Shown piece after piece: positions 33,226 through 42,671 of a stretch of 64,000 nucleotides of DNA. The DNA lies in NCBI RefSeq assembly GCF_003353425.1, contig NZ_QRAO01000002.1, positions 491,906 to 555,905 of the forward strand, written 5' to 3'. The notes under the pieces were generated by a model. The model made no database searches and was not told the DNA's origin. It saw only the letters and a program-made list of their open reading frames with translations. The translations under genes were made by a program, and so were the position numbers. Origin of the DNA: Marinirhabdus gelatinilytica. Its GTDB lineage: Bacteria; Bacteroidota; Bacteroidia; Flavobacteriales; Flavobacteriaceae. The number at the start of each line of letters is the position of its first letter. Position 1 is the first letter of the stretch.

Positions 33226-33876
33226 ATGCAGAACATAGATATTGTAACCATTGTTATTATTGCCGCAAACGTAATTATCTCTATGAAAGGGTTTAACGAT
33301 TTTTCTTTTTTTGAAAAATATAAATTCAATATTGCCGGTATACGCCGCGGAGAGCAGATTAGGATGTTTACCTCAGGATTTTTGCATGTAGATTTTACCC
33401 ATCTCTTGTTCAATATGCTCACACTTTACTTTTTTGCGCACGTTGTAATAGACGCTTTGGGAACCATTCAGTTTGTTTTAATCTATATTGCAGCGCTTTT
33501 GGTGGGGAACCTGCTGTCTTTCTATTTCCATAAGGATGAGTACCACTATAGCGCAGTAGGAGCCAGTGGTGCAGTAACGGGTATATTATATGCGGCTATA
33601 TTGTTTTATCCAGATATGGGGCTGTACCTGTTCTTTATACCTATAGCCATTCCGGCATGGATCTTTGGACTTATCTATTTGTTATATTCTATCTATGGAA
33701 TGAAGAGCAGACGTGGAAACATAGGCCACGATGCCCACTTTGGTGGTGCCATTGCTGGTTATGCACTCACGCTTGGTTTTGCCCCATTCCTTTTCCAAAC
33801 CAATCTATGGATCGTTCTGGTACTGGCACTGCCAATTGTGCTTTTGTTCGTGTTGCATAAATTCGGGAAAATATAA
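33226..33876 (+). CDS. Rhomboid-family intramembrane serine protease
   Basis: The protein has 216 residues and six predicted membrane helices. Catalytic Ser114 lies in GASGA; His171 in HDAHFGG is the second member of the dyad. HLLFN (59-63) is the conserved helix-2 signature that stabilises the oxyanion. It should cleave single-pass membrane proteins within or next to the membrane. It has no extra soluble domain. The start is ATG; a terminator hairpin overlaps its stop codon and serves the convergent TlpA-like gene too. Confidence 0.88.
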   Translation: MQNIDIVTIVIIAANVIISMKGFNDFSFFEKYKFNIAGIRRGEQIRMFTSGFLHVDFTHLLFNMLTLYFFAHVVIDALGTIQFVLIYIAALLVGNLLSFYFHKDEYHYSAVGASGAVTGILYAAILFYPDMGLYLFFIPIAIPAWIFGLIYLLYSIYGMKSRRGNIGHDAHFGGAIAGYALTLGFAPFLFQTNLWIVLVLALPIVLLFVLHKFGKI

Positions 33877-33906
33877 AGACCTGCCCAAGCGGACAGGTCT
33901 TAAAAA
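33876..33906. terminator. Bidirectional rho-independent terminator
   Basis: The stem AAGACCTGCCC / GGACAGGTCTT has a short AAGC loop and one mismatch. It is followed by A-rich sequence on the plus strand and U-rich sequence on the minus strand, between two convergent genes. Confidence 0.75.
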
Positions 33907-33926
33907 ACTTTTTTATGTGTGAAAGG

Positions 33927-35039
33927 CTACTCCAACAAGGAAGCAATCTTGTTCTCCAGAGCCGCTCCACGAAGGTTTTTGTCTATAATTACACCATTCT
34001 CGTCCAGCAAGAATGTAGCTGGTATAGAACGAACATTGTATTGTCTTGCAATGGGATCTTGCCAGAATTTTAGGTTGGATACATGGTACCAGTCCATATT
34101 ATCATCGGCGATGGCTTGTTTCCAACGGGCTTCTTGTCCTTGGCGGTCCAAGGAAACACTAATAATATTAAGACCTTTGTCGTGGTACTTTTCGTAAACC
34201 TTTACCACATTGGGGTTTTCTCTTCGGCAAGGCTTGCACCAAGATGCCCAAAAATCTATAATGGTGTATTTCCCAAGGGCGTCGCTAAGGGCAAGTTGTT
34301 CACCATTGGGCGTGGGGGCCGAAAAATCAGGAGCTTTGGCACCAATGTCGGTAGCGCTCATAGATTCTATGGCCTTACTTATCTTAGAAGCAGTGGCAGA
34401 TTCTTTCATCTTTGGGTCAAGCCCATCCAGTGCAGCTTTTGCTTCGGTTGCCGTCATTTGTTTTTTGTTCAACATTTCAGAAATAAGCATCACAGAGAAA
34501 ACGGAGTTTCCATTTTCAGCAATGAAATTTTTCTTATAGGCATTTTCATCTTCAGTAATCTTGCTGCTTTCCTGTTGTAGTTGGGCTACTCTAATACCAT
34601 CCTGTTGTTGTTGTGCAGTTCGGTATTCCTTCATTAGCTCTTGCCTGCGTTCGCCAAAGTCTGTAACCGTTTGCACAAACTCACGGTAGGAGTCGTTTTG
34701 CGGGCTTCCCGTAACGTAGGAAGACTGTATGCTATCCTTGTAGATGGTAACCTGTAAATCTTCATTTTCGGGAAAATAGGCTACAGTACCACTTTTGCCT
34801 ACCTGAAGGTAGTTAATAGTGGCCATATCGTTTTTAGGATACGTAGCCGTAAAACTACCGTTGGTAATTGTAATGGTATCTATAACGCTGGGCTGGTTAC
34901 TTATGGGGTTGATTTGGTTTACCAGGATTTGGGTACCATCGTCAAAACCTTGGGCTGTACCAGAAATTTTAAAGGAATCAGATTCGTTTTGGCAAGCAAC
35001 CAAAAGGGCGGTTGCACATATAAAAAGTATTTTTCTCAT
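33927..35039 (-). CDS. TlpA-like disulfide reductase lipoprotein
   Basis: The protein has 370 residues from the ATG at 35039. A lipoprotein signal ends ALLVACQN. Residues about 25-120 form the DUF4369-type N-terminal domain, and the C-terminal thioredoxin domain has the active-site WASWCKPCRRE. It is a membrane-anchored periplasmic or outer-membrane thiol-disulfide protein, probably reducing disulfides or supporting cytochrome maturation. A -7 box lies at 35058-35065, which excludes the longer start seven codons upstream. Two such proteins often exist per Bacteroidota genome, with roles in oxidative stress. Confidence 0.88.
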   Translation of the reverse strand: MRKILFICATALLVACQNESDSFKISGTAQGFDDGTQILVNQINPISNQPSVIDTITITNGSFTATYPKNDMATINYLQVGKSGTVAYFPENEDLQVTIYKDSIQSSYVTGSPQNDSYREFVQTVTDFGERRQELMKEYRTAQQQQDGIRVAQLQQESSKITEDENAYKKNFIAENGNSVFSVMLISEMLNKKQMTATEAKAALDGLDPKMKESATASKISKAIESMSATDIGAKAPDFSAPTPNGEQLALSDALGKYTIIDFWASWCKPCRRENPNVVKVYEKYHDKGLNIISVSLDRQGQEARWKQAIADDNMDWYHVSNLKFWQDPIARQYNVRSIPATFLLDENGVIIDKNLRGAALENKIASLLE

Positions 35040-35057
35040 AATGCTTGATAATTTCAA

Positions 35058-35065
35058 CAAAAGTA
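35058..35065 (-). promoter_or_regulatory. Putative -7 box of the TlpA-like gene
   Basis: TACTTTTG on the minus strand is an exact TAnnTTTG match, 18 bases before the ATG. No TTG is present at the usual spacing upstream. Confidence 0.4.
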
Positions 35066-35179
35066 AAGGTATTTTTTACTGAAAAAAAACGATTGGGCAT
35101 AATTGTTAATTGTGTGATAATTGTACATTTCGTCATAAAAAATTGTATATTTTTACTAGATAAATACTTGACAGTTAAA

Positions 35180-37555
35180 ATGAAAGATATAGGAAGGGAT
35201 TTTCCGCTGGACATAAACATAAGTTTTAAGGTTTTGTTTGAAACCTACGAGGCTAATTTATCCACTGGCAGTGAGTTACAGAAGAAGCGTGCCAAGGAGG
35301 TATTGGCCGTTGCCAAAAAATACCCCATACTCTCCGAAGGCTTTACTACCGAAAAGCAGATAAACAAATTGCGCAAGCAGATAGATTTTGTATTGGAAGA
35401 TCTCTTTGCATCGGTCCTGCAGACCAACGAAATAAAAATTGCTGGAGCACCTTTCCAGTCAACACCATTTAAGACCACCGCACGCTATGACGCCATTAAG
35501 GCCAATGCAGATAGTTCCTATGAACTGCAACTGACCGATATGACTGACGAAGAGTTTTATATCCTTGGCTGTAGCTTGATATTGAAAGGCTATTACGGGT
35601 ATAATATAGATTTTAGAAGGCCCTATTTTTATAACATTCCAGACGCCAATGGTATTACAAGATGGTACAAGGTACTGTACAATGCAGATTTTGGCTTTAT
35701 TGAAAAAACTGACGCATCAGTAGACATTACCCAAAAGGACGTGTCCGAACTTTTGGAAAACTACAACAATATAGAGCTCTGGAAGGAGAAATTCCCTCCA
35801 AATTCTTGGAGATACTCCGGTTTTGTTATTGCGAATATGTACGATGCCACTGGAGATGTATCCTTATCCAACTTTAAGACCAGTCTTTTGGCAAATGAAA
35901 GCAAGAAAGACGAAAACTTTATAGACGAGTTTGAGGGTATCTTGAAGTCGCTCTTCAGCATCCAAGACTTAAAAGTGGGCTTTAGTATGTTCAATATTGA
36001 AGAAGATACCTTTGAGCAGCCAGATACTTTGGAGAAAAGCTATATCCTGCAAGGAAAAAAGAAAGAAAAATGTACTACGGCCTTATGTGAGGCCTCTTAC
36101 TATACACTTTTCAAGAAGAAACAGTTTTATTGCATTGCAGATGTAGAGCGGCACGCAAATTTGTATCCAGACAACCAGCTATATAAAAAATTGCACAAAC
36201 AACAAGTTGCAAGTGCCATTATAGTTCCCATTGTGGATAATGAGATGTTATACGGTGTGCTTGAGATTGTATCCACTATCCCAGAAGCACTCAACTCTAT
36301 TAACGCAAACAAGCTGCATGATGTGCTGCCAAATTTGGTAGACTCGGTAAAACGGGCCAAAGAGCGCAAGGAGAACGAGATCGAGTTGATGATACAGGAG
36401 GAGTGTACCGCAATACACAGCAGCGTACATTGGAAGTTTAAGCAAGAGGCAGAACGTGTAATCAATGCACAGGCCACTGGAAACCAGGCTTATTTTAGGG
36501 AAATTGTTTTCGATAATGTCTACCCACTTTACGGGCAAATAGATATTAAGGGCTCTTCAGAAGCAAGGAACGCAGCAACTAAGAAAGATTTATCGCTTCA
36601 ATTGGAGTACGTTCAAAAGATCATTAAAAAGATCTCTTCAGTAGAACAACTGCCTATTTACGAGCAGCTGGAATTCAGGATTTTAGATTTTCTTGAAGAT
36701 TTCAACGAGGAAGAACTCAAGGTAAACAGCGAGAGACAAGTATTACAATTTCTGAAATATGAAATTGTTCCATTGTTCAAACACCTTTCAAAAAAGAGTG
36801 CTGCCCTTAAAGATATGATTGCCGAATACTATGAAATGGTTGAAAATAGCTCTGGATTGGTATACATGCACCGAAAGGATTACGATGAATCTGTAACCCT
36901 TATCAACAAGCGTATGGCTTCGATTATAGACCGAAAGCAGCGTGAGGCACAAGCAATGTACCCCCATTATTTTGAGCGTTTTAAAACCGATGGGGTAGAG
37001 CATAGCCTCTATATTGGCGAGGCGATTACAAAGGGGAAAAATTTTCATAAGATTTACCTCTATAACTTACGCCTTTGGCAATTACAGTTAATGTGCGAGA
37101 TGGAAAACGCCTTCTACAAACTGAAGAAGAACCTACCCATAAAACTAGATGCTGCCTCTATGATCTTAGCGTTCAACTCTTCCCTTTCACTACGCTTCAG
37201 AATGGACGAGAAACGTTTTGATGTAGATGGCACCTATAATGCCCGGTACGAAGTAGTAAAGAAAAGGGTAGATAAGGCAAATATTAAAGGCACAGAGGAA
37301 AGAATTACCCAATCCGGGAAGCTATCTATTATCTATTCCCAAAAAGAAGATGAGAAGGAGTATCTGAAATATATTTCGTTTTTACAGCACAAAAATATGC
37401 TCGACAAAGATGTTGAACTTGTTGAGGTAGAAGATCTCCAGGGGGTTACCGGCTTAAGGGCCATTAGGGTTTCGGTGTTGTACGAGACTGGTTCCAAAAA
37501 TGACCAGAAGGAATATTATACCTATCAAGACCTTATGTCCCAGCTTGAAACATAA
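35180..37555 (+). CDS. GAF-domain protein, large cytoplasmic
   Basis: The protein has 791 residues from the ATG at 35180; a longer in-frame extension exists but reads as AT-rich upstream sequence. A GAF-like sensor domain lies near the middle (about 300-410), with SAIIVPIVDNEMLYGVLEIVS as its hallmark. N-terminal and C-terminal parts are helical, charged and unlike known output domains. No signal peptide or membrane helix. I cannot assign an enzyme. It faces the HD-PycTM gene tail to tail. A role in cyclic-nucleotide or metabolite sensing is possible because GAF domains often bind such ligands. Confidence 0.72.
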   Translation: MKDIGRDFPLDINISFKVLFETYEANLSTGSELQKKRAKEVLAVAKKYPILSEGFTTEKQINKLRKQIDFVLEDLFASVLQTNEIKIAGAPFQSTPFKTTARYDAIKANADSSYELQLTDMTDEEFYILGCSLILKGYYGYNIDFRRPYFYNIPDANGITRWYKVLYNADFGFIEKTDASVDITQKDVSELLENYNNIELWKEKFPPNSWRYSGFVIANMYDATGDVSLSNFKTSLLANESKKDENFIDEFEGILKSLFSIQDLKVGFSMFNIEEDTFEQPDTLEKSYILQGKKKEKCTTALCEASYYTLFKKKQFYCIADVERHANLYPDNQLYKKLHKQQVASAIIVPIVDNEMLYGVLEIVSTIPEALNSINANKLHDVLPNLVDSVKRAKERKENEIELMIQEECTAIHSSVHWKFKQEAERVINAQATGNQAYFREIVFDNVYPLYGQIDIKGSSEARNAATKKDLSLQLEYVQKIIKKISSVEQLPIYEQLEFRILDFLEDFNEEELKVNSERQVLQFLKYEIVPLFKHLSKKSAALKDMIAEYYEMVENSSGLVYMHRKDYDESVTLINKRMASIIDRKQREAQAMYPHYFERFKTDGVEHSLYIGEAITKGKNFHKIYLYNLRLWQLQLMCEMENAFYKLKKNLPIKLDAASMILAFNSSLSLRFRMDEKRFDVDGTYNARYEVVKKRVDKANIKGTEERITQSGKLSIIYSQKEDEKEYLKYISFLQHKNMLDKDVELVEVEDLQGVTGLRAIRVSVLYETGSKNDQKEYYTYQDLMSQLET

Positions 37556-37575
37556 GATCTCTATATAGTAGATTG

Positions 37576-38808
37576 TTACTGCTGTGTTGGCGGTACAATG
37601 TTGTTTGTTACCTCTTCCACTCCAACAGGATCGAACACAGCAAACGATACCCCAAAAGCGATAATAGAAATAATAATCCCTATTACAAAAATAGTATAGG
37701 TCCATCGTAGGATCCGGTATTTTCTATCCAGCACTTTTCCTAAGAAATACAAGTCTTTTGTCAGGGAAGAATATACGTAGTTACGGTCTTTGAGAAGCTC
37801 ATCGATTGCCCATTGATATTGCGATAGCTCCATACGGTGAAAATTCCCGAAAAAGGTCAGGTTTACGCTTTTATTCTTTACGTCTTCCTTGGTAAATTCA
37901 CCTCGTGTAACATTGGGTCTGGTCGCAATCACCGCCAAAACCATGGTAATAGTACTGGAGACCACAAATATAGCCGAAGGTATAACCAAATACGGGTTGG
38001 AGTCCAGCTTGGACAATAAATTGGACAGCACCAATGAGATGATAATGGCGTTGACCGATAAAAGGATATTTGCCTTTGTATCGGCAATATCACTAAGCTT
38101 TATGTGGTTTCTAAGTGCGGTCCTGTAAAAGGTTTGTATGCCGCGCTCTGGGCTCAAATCTTTGTATTTTGCCTTTAGTTGCGCCTTTAGTTCTTCTTTT
38201 TTTAATTTCTTCTTGTCTTTTTTACGGTCCTTGAGCAAATCGGCGAGATTGTTCTCTTTTTCTTTTTGCCAATTCTTGAGCGCATAATCACTATAATATT
38301 GGTGTTTTTCAGAAAGGACCTTAATGTTCTCATCCCTCCATTCGCGAGGGGTATATTCTTCTATATCCTGTAATAGATATTCTTGTCTTAAAAACTCGCT
38401 GGCTTCTTTAAAGTACTCTTTTCCAAAGTGTGAAGCGTCTGCATCACGAATCATTTCTTCAAGCTTTCCTTTAGGGTCGTCCTTAAATTTTGTGGCCATG
38501 ATACAATTTTCAACCCCTTCAATAATATCCTTTTCTACATTTTCCTTGGCTAGGAACTCCTTTGCAATCTTTACGCTTTCCTCCTCATGGCCATCTCTTG
38601 TATGTATGTAGCCAGTGTCGTGTAATAAAGCGGCTAAACGAAGTATCAATGCATCCTTTTCGGAAACTTCAGTGTTTTCAATAATTTCGTTGATGCTTTT
38701 AAAAACCCTCTTGGAATGGGTATAATTATGGTAGGTAAAGGAATTGGGTAGTTTATCTTTAAAAAGATTTAAGATAAAATTGTCTGCCTTTTCAATAATT
38801 TCACTCAT
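37576..38808 (-). CDS. HD-domain protein fused to a Pycsar-effector-like membrane domain (PycTM)
   Basis: The protein has 410 residues. Residues about 20-180 form an HD phosphohydrolase fold (His27, His31, His63 and Asp64 in LLHDTGY, and Asp in MIRDADASH). Residues 180-235 are Lys/Glu-rich and helical. The last 180 residues contain four hydrophobic helices and match the DUF5706/PycTM family, whose member in Pycsar systems damages the membrane after sensing cyclic CMP or UMP. No cyclase gene is next to it. The HD domain may cleave a cyclic nucleotide or (p)ppGpp-like signal. The fusion is common in Bacteroidota and may be housekeeping, not defence. Confidence 0.78.
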   Translation of the reverse strand: MSEIIEKADNFILNLFKDKLPNSFTYHNYTHSKRVFKSINEIIENTEVSEKDALILRLAALLHDTGYIHTRDGHEEESVKIAKEFLAKENVEKDIIEGVENCIMATKFKDDPKGKLEEMIRDADASHFGKEYFKEASEFLRQEYLLQDIEEYTPREWRDENIKVLSEKHQYYSDYALKNWQKEKENNLADLLKDRKKDKKKLKKEELKAQLKAKYKDLSPERGIQTFYRTALRNHIKLSDIADTKANILLSVNAIIISLVLSNLLSKLDSNPYLVIPSAIFVVSSTITMVLAVIATRPNVTRGEFTKEDVKNKSVNLTFFGNFHRMELSQYQWAIDELLKDRNYVYSSLTKDLYFLGKVLDRKYRILRWTYTIFVIGIIISIIAFGVSFAVFDPVGVEEVTNNIVPPTQQ

Positions 38809-38924
38809 AAGTTAATTTTGATATTCCAAATTACTAAAAAAAAATACTATTAGTACGTGAAAGCACCGCTAAATTAACAGCAATATAACGTTTTAAAATA
38901 GCTGATACTCGTAATTTAGCGCAA

Positions 38925-41900
38925 ATGAACTTTTTTATGAAGCTAAGGGTATTTCCATTTTATTTCCTCTTTATTTTATTTTTCTATAGCTGTGCTACCT
39001 ACAGCCCCCAATACAGAGATACCGAAATTACCTACACATACCCCTCAGATAAATCCATTGAGCAAACATTCTATCTTATTGGCGATGCAGGGAAATCACC
39101 CATAGGCGGAATGAGCGATGCACTTACAGCATTCAAGAATTATATAAAAGACAAGGATACCGAAGGAAACTACGCCATATTCTTGGGAGATAATATCTAC
39201 CCAGACGGCCTACCACCAGAAAACTCTCCAGACAGGGATAGAGCTGCATATATGCTGGATGCCCAAGTAGCCTCCATGGTCAATTTTAAGGGGAATATAT
39301 TCTTTATCCCGGGGAACCACGATTGGTACAACAACGGTCTGGAAGGTTTATTACGGGAACAAGAATACTTGAAACAAAAAATGTCCGGCACCGAAGTATT
39401 AAAACCCTCCAACGGCTGTCCTTTGGAAAGTATTTCTGTGTCTCCTAATATTCAACTAATAATGATAGACTCCCAATGGTATCTTGAAGATTGGAACCTG
39501 CACCCCAACATCAACGAAAACTGTGAGATAAAGTCTAGAGAGAAATTCTTTATAGAACTAGAGTTGGAATTAGAAAAAAACAAGAACAAGAACATCGTGT
39601 TCGCAATGCACCATCCTATGTTTACCAATGGTACGCACGGTGGCTTTTTTGGGGCCAACAAACATTTGTACCCTACACAAAAAAAAATACCCTTACCGGG
39701 CTTATCTTCTCTTGTGGCCCAAATACGCGCCCAGGGTGGAGTCTCTGTTCAAGATAGGTACAACGAGCTCTCCAACAAATTTATGAACCGATTGGCAACG
39801 GTGGCCAGAAATTTTGATAATTTGGTATTTGCCTCGGGCCACGAGCATACATTGCAACACATTGAGCAAGGTGGGCTGGTCCAGATATTGTCAGGCTCAG
39901 GTGCTAAAGCTGGTTTTGCGGCATTGGGAAAGGACGGTTTGTTCAGTTATGGGGGACAGGGATTTGCGGTGTACGATGTGTTTACCGATGGGTCTACCTA
40001 CGTACGCTATTTTGGTGTGGGCCAAGAAAAGCACCCCAAGCTCCTTTTTGAAAAACAAATATTTAAAGCCAAGGATAGTTTTAACTTGGCAACCTTGCCA
40101 CGACAGTTCCCTGAGACCATAACCACCCCTATCTACAAACAGGACAGCATTAACGAGGCGCTTTTTTTCAAAACAATTTGGGGTAAAAAATATAAGGATG
40201 CCTATGCAACTCCCATTTCAGCCAAAGTGGCAAATCTCGACTCCCTCTATGGTGGGCTTACAGTGGTACGGGAGAACAACACAAAAGACTATAAAAACTT
40301 AATACTTAGGGACAGGGCCGGAAACCTGTACAACTTGCGCGCGCTTCAAAAGCAGGCTTTAAAAGTTTTGGATAGGCGTGACATCGTAAAAAACGAGAAT
40401 CCGGAAAACCAAGATGTAGATGAAGATCAAAACACAGATTTTACAACCCCCGAAACATATGGCTCTGAATTTTACACAGCATCACACCCCTATGCTACAC
40501 TGGCTATTCCAACGCTTGCAGATAGCATCAATATCTTTCAGAACAGACCCAATTTAATTTACGTTCCAAAACAGAGAGCATTAAAAAATTACAATGCAGA
40601 TTTTGGGGACGAATTGTACTATATCTCTGTGGCACCTTCAGAAAACAATGAGGGAGACCGTATCTTTCAGTATGCCCGCGATATTGAGACCACGGACGAT
40701 ATCTTGTTGAAATTACGAAAGGCGAACAATGTAAAGATAGACGAAGAGACCTATATCAAGGCAAGGCTGTTCGATATGCTAATTGGAGATTGGGACCGTG
40801 AGCCGGACCATTGGAGATGGGCCTTGTACTACACCAAGGGCAATGACAGTGTGTACGTGCCCATTGCGCGAAACCGTAACGATGCCTTTGCCAGTCTGGA
40901 CGGAGATATACTGGATGTTGCCAGATCTATCTTCGGAAGTAGTCATCAGCGCCATATATATACTGAAAATTTAACCGATTTTAAATGGTTCAACGCAGAA
41001 GGGATCATCTTGGATAGGGCCTTGTTACAAAAGTCCAATAGCTCTCAATGGAAGTTTGTAGCAGAAAAAATACAATCACAGCTAACAGATGAAGTGATCG
41101 ACATTGCCTTCGATAATGTACCCATAGCAACGAGGGACGAATCCTTGGAAGAAACCATAACCACCCTAAAGGCAAGACGAGATAACCTAGTTACAATTGC
41201 CCAAGCCTATTACAAATACCTTAATGAGTTACGTACGATCAAAGGAACAGACGGGGCCAATTATTTTGAAATAACCCGAAACGGGGACGGCAGTACAATT
41301 GTTAAGGAATTTGATTATATAAATACAACTAAAGGCACACTTCAGAAAGAAGTGACCTATTACGAAGACCAAACCAAGCAAGTTTGGGTCTATGGCTTGG
41401 GTGGCGATGATTATTTTGAGGTAAACGGTACTGGGAAAGGACACACATTGGTTAGGATGGTAGGCGGTCACGGCCATGATACCTATACCATAAAAAACAG
41501 CCACCGTACCCGGGTGTACGACCACAAGAGTAAACCCAATACCGTGGCTGAAAAAAACGGTGCCGTGGTTCGTTTAACAGACCTGTATACTTTAAACACC
41601 TATGACTATAGGAAACAAGTGGGCAGTGAAAACAATTTTACCGCTACCGCTGGATACAACCCAGACTACGATGCGCGTGTGGGCCTGCAATATACTTACG
41701 AGATAAATGGGTTTAGCCGTAATCCCTTCTCCAAACGACACCGCTTAAACGCAAATTATTATTTTGGCACCACGAGTTTCGATCTTGCCTACCAGGGTGA
41801 GATAGCAAACCTTTATAAAACATTCAATCTTAGTTTTGGCGGTAGGGTAACCAGCCCCAACTATGTATTCAATTATTTTGGCTACGGAAACGAAACTAAA

Positions 41901-42662
41901 AATCCACAAGAAGCGCTTGGCTTCGATGCCAATAGGGTAGAGGTACAGACATTTAGCGGAAACATTGGGTTGTTGCGTAACTCCTATTTTGGTAGCTTTT
42001 TTAAACTGCAAACCAGGCTGGAAGCTATTACGGTAAACAGTACTATTACAGGAATTGAAAACCCCGAGAACGCAGCACTTCCAGAAGATACAAAATACTA
42101 TGGAACCCTTGAAGGAATTTATAGCTACCGAAGCTTCGATAATGCACGCAATCCCTCTCGTGGGATGTTGTTCGATTTAAACTTGGGCATCACCGAAAAT
42201 TTTGAGGAAATGGAACGTGTTTTCGGATTTTTGCATACAAGGTTAGGGTTTTATAACAGCTTGACATCCAACGAAAAATTAGTCCTGCGCACCAATGTAC
42301 AGGGGCAGTTCAATTTTGGGAACAGGTTCGATTTTTACCAAGCTGTAACATTGGGAGGGTCCAACGGGCTACGTGGTTTTAGGCAGGACCGTTTTGCAGG
42401 TAAATCCAGCTTGGTGGGCAGTGCAGATGTAAGATACAGTTTTGGTGAGTTTAGGATAGAATTATTCCCTATGCAAGTTGGGGTTTATGGTGGAGCAGAT
42501 CTTGGTAGGGTTTGGACTCCTTCAGGTAGTTCACAACGCTGGCACAATAGCTATGGAGGGGGGTTGTGGCTAAATGGACGTGGAGGCCTAACATTTACTT
42601 CAAGCCTTTTCCACTCTACCGAGGATACCCGCTTTGTTTTTGGTCTTAATTTCGGTTTTTAA
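38925..42662 (+). CDS. Large surface protein: active metallophosphoesterase, kinase-like middle, beta-barrel (copy 1)
   Basis: The protein has 1245 residues (an ATG four codons in is equally good). A lipoprotein-type signal (FFYSC) starts it. The calcineurin-like phosphoesterase domain keeps all metal residues: GDAG (Asp54), GDNIYPDG (Asp89), GNHDW (131-134), MHHP and GHEH. Residues about 440-760 have FDMLIGDWDRE (616-626), similar to the DRH loop of Fam20/CotH/HipA-type kinases, but the histidine is Glu and the later DxD is NRN (650-652). The C-terminal 350 residues look like an Omp85/BamA-type barrel. A paralogue follows nine bases later. Function unknown; it probably faces the periplasm or outside. 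Confidence 0.8.
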   Translation: MNFFMKLRVFPFYFLFILFFYSCATYSPQYRDTEITYTYPSDKSIEQTFYLIGDAGKSPIGGMSDALTAFKNYIKDKDTEGNYAIFLGDNIYPDGLPPENSPDRDRAAYMLDAQVASMVNFKGNIFFIPGNHDWYNNGLEGLLREQEYLKQKMSGTEVLKPSNGCPLESISVSPNIQLIMIDSQWYLEDWNLHPNINENCEIKSREKFFIELELELEKNKNKNIVFAMHHPMFTNGTHGGFFGANKHLYPTQKKIPLPGLSSLVAQIRAQGGVSVQDRYNELSNKFMNRLATVARNFDNLVFASGHEHTLQHIEQGGLVQILSGSGAKAGFAALGKDGLFSYGGQGFAVYDVFTDGSTYVRYFGVGQEKHPKLLFEKQIFKAKDSFNLATLPRQFPETITTPIYKQDSINEALFFKTIWGKKYKDAYATPISAKVANLDSLYGGLTVVRENNTKDYKNLILRDRAGNLYNLRALQKQALKVLDRRDIVKNENPENQDVDEDQNTDFTTPETYGSEFYTASHPYATLAIPTLADSINIFQNRPNLIYVPKQRALKNYNADFGDELYYISVAPSENNEGDRIFQYARDIETTDDILLKLRKANNVKIDEETYIKARLFDMLIGDWDREPDHWRWALYYTKGNDSVYVPIARNRNDAFASLDGDILDVARSIFGSSHQRHIYTENLTDFKWFNAEGIILDRALLQKSNSSQWKFVAEKIQSQLTDEVIDIAFDNVPIATRDESLEETITTLKARRDNLVTIAQAYYKYLNELRTIKGTDGANYFEITRNGDGSTIVKEFDYINTTKGTLQKEVTYYEDQTKQVWVYGLGGDDYFEVNGTGKGHTLVRMVGGHGHDTYTIKNSHRTRVYDHKSKPNTVAEKNGAVVRLTDLYTLNTYDYRKQVGSENNFTATAGYNPDYDARVGLQYTYEINGFSRNPFSKRHRLNANYYFGTTSFDLAYQGEIANLYKTFNLSFGGRVTSPNYVFNYFGYGNETKNPQEALGFDANRVEVQTFSGNIGLLRNSYFGSFFKLQTRLEAITVNSTITGIENPENAALPEDTKYYGTLEGIYSYRSFDNARNPSRGMLFDLNLGITENFEEMERVFGFLHTRLGFYNSLTSNEKLVLRTNVQGQFNFGNRFDFYQAVTLGGSNGLRGFRQDRFAGKSSLVGSADVRYSFGEFRIELFPMQVGVYGGADLGRVWTPSGSSQRWHNSYGGGLWLNGRGGLTFTSSLFHSTEDTRFVFGLNFGF

Positions 42663-42671
42663 TATATAACT

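Noticed and set aside
35045-35179. 45-residue N-terminal extension of the GAF protein
   Set aside because: It is AT-rich upstream sequence with unlikely composition, and the ATG at 35180 starts a normal cytoplasmic N-terminus.
37576-38808. Complete Pycsar defence system
   Set aside because: Only the effector-type domain is seen. No pyrimidine cyclase is adjacent and the HD fusion is common in Bacteroidota.
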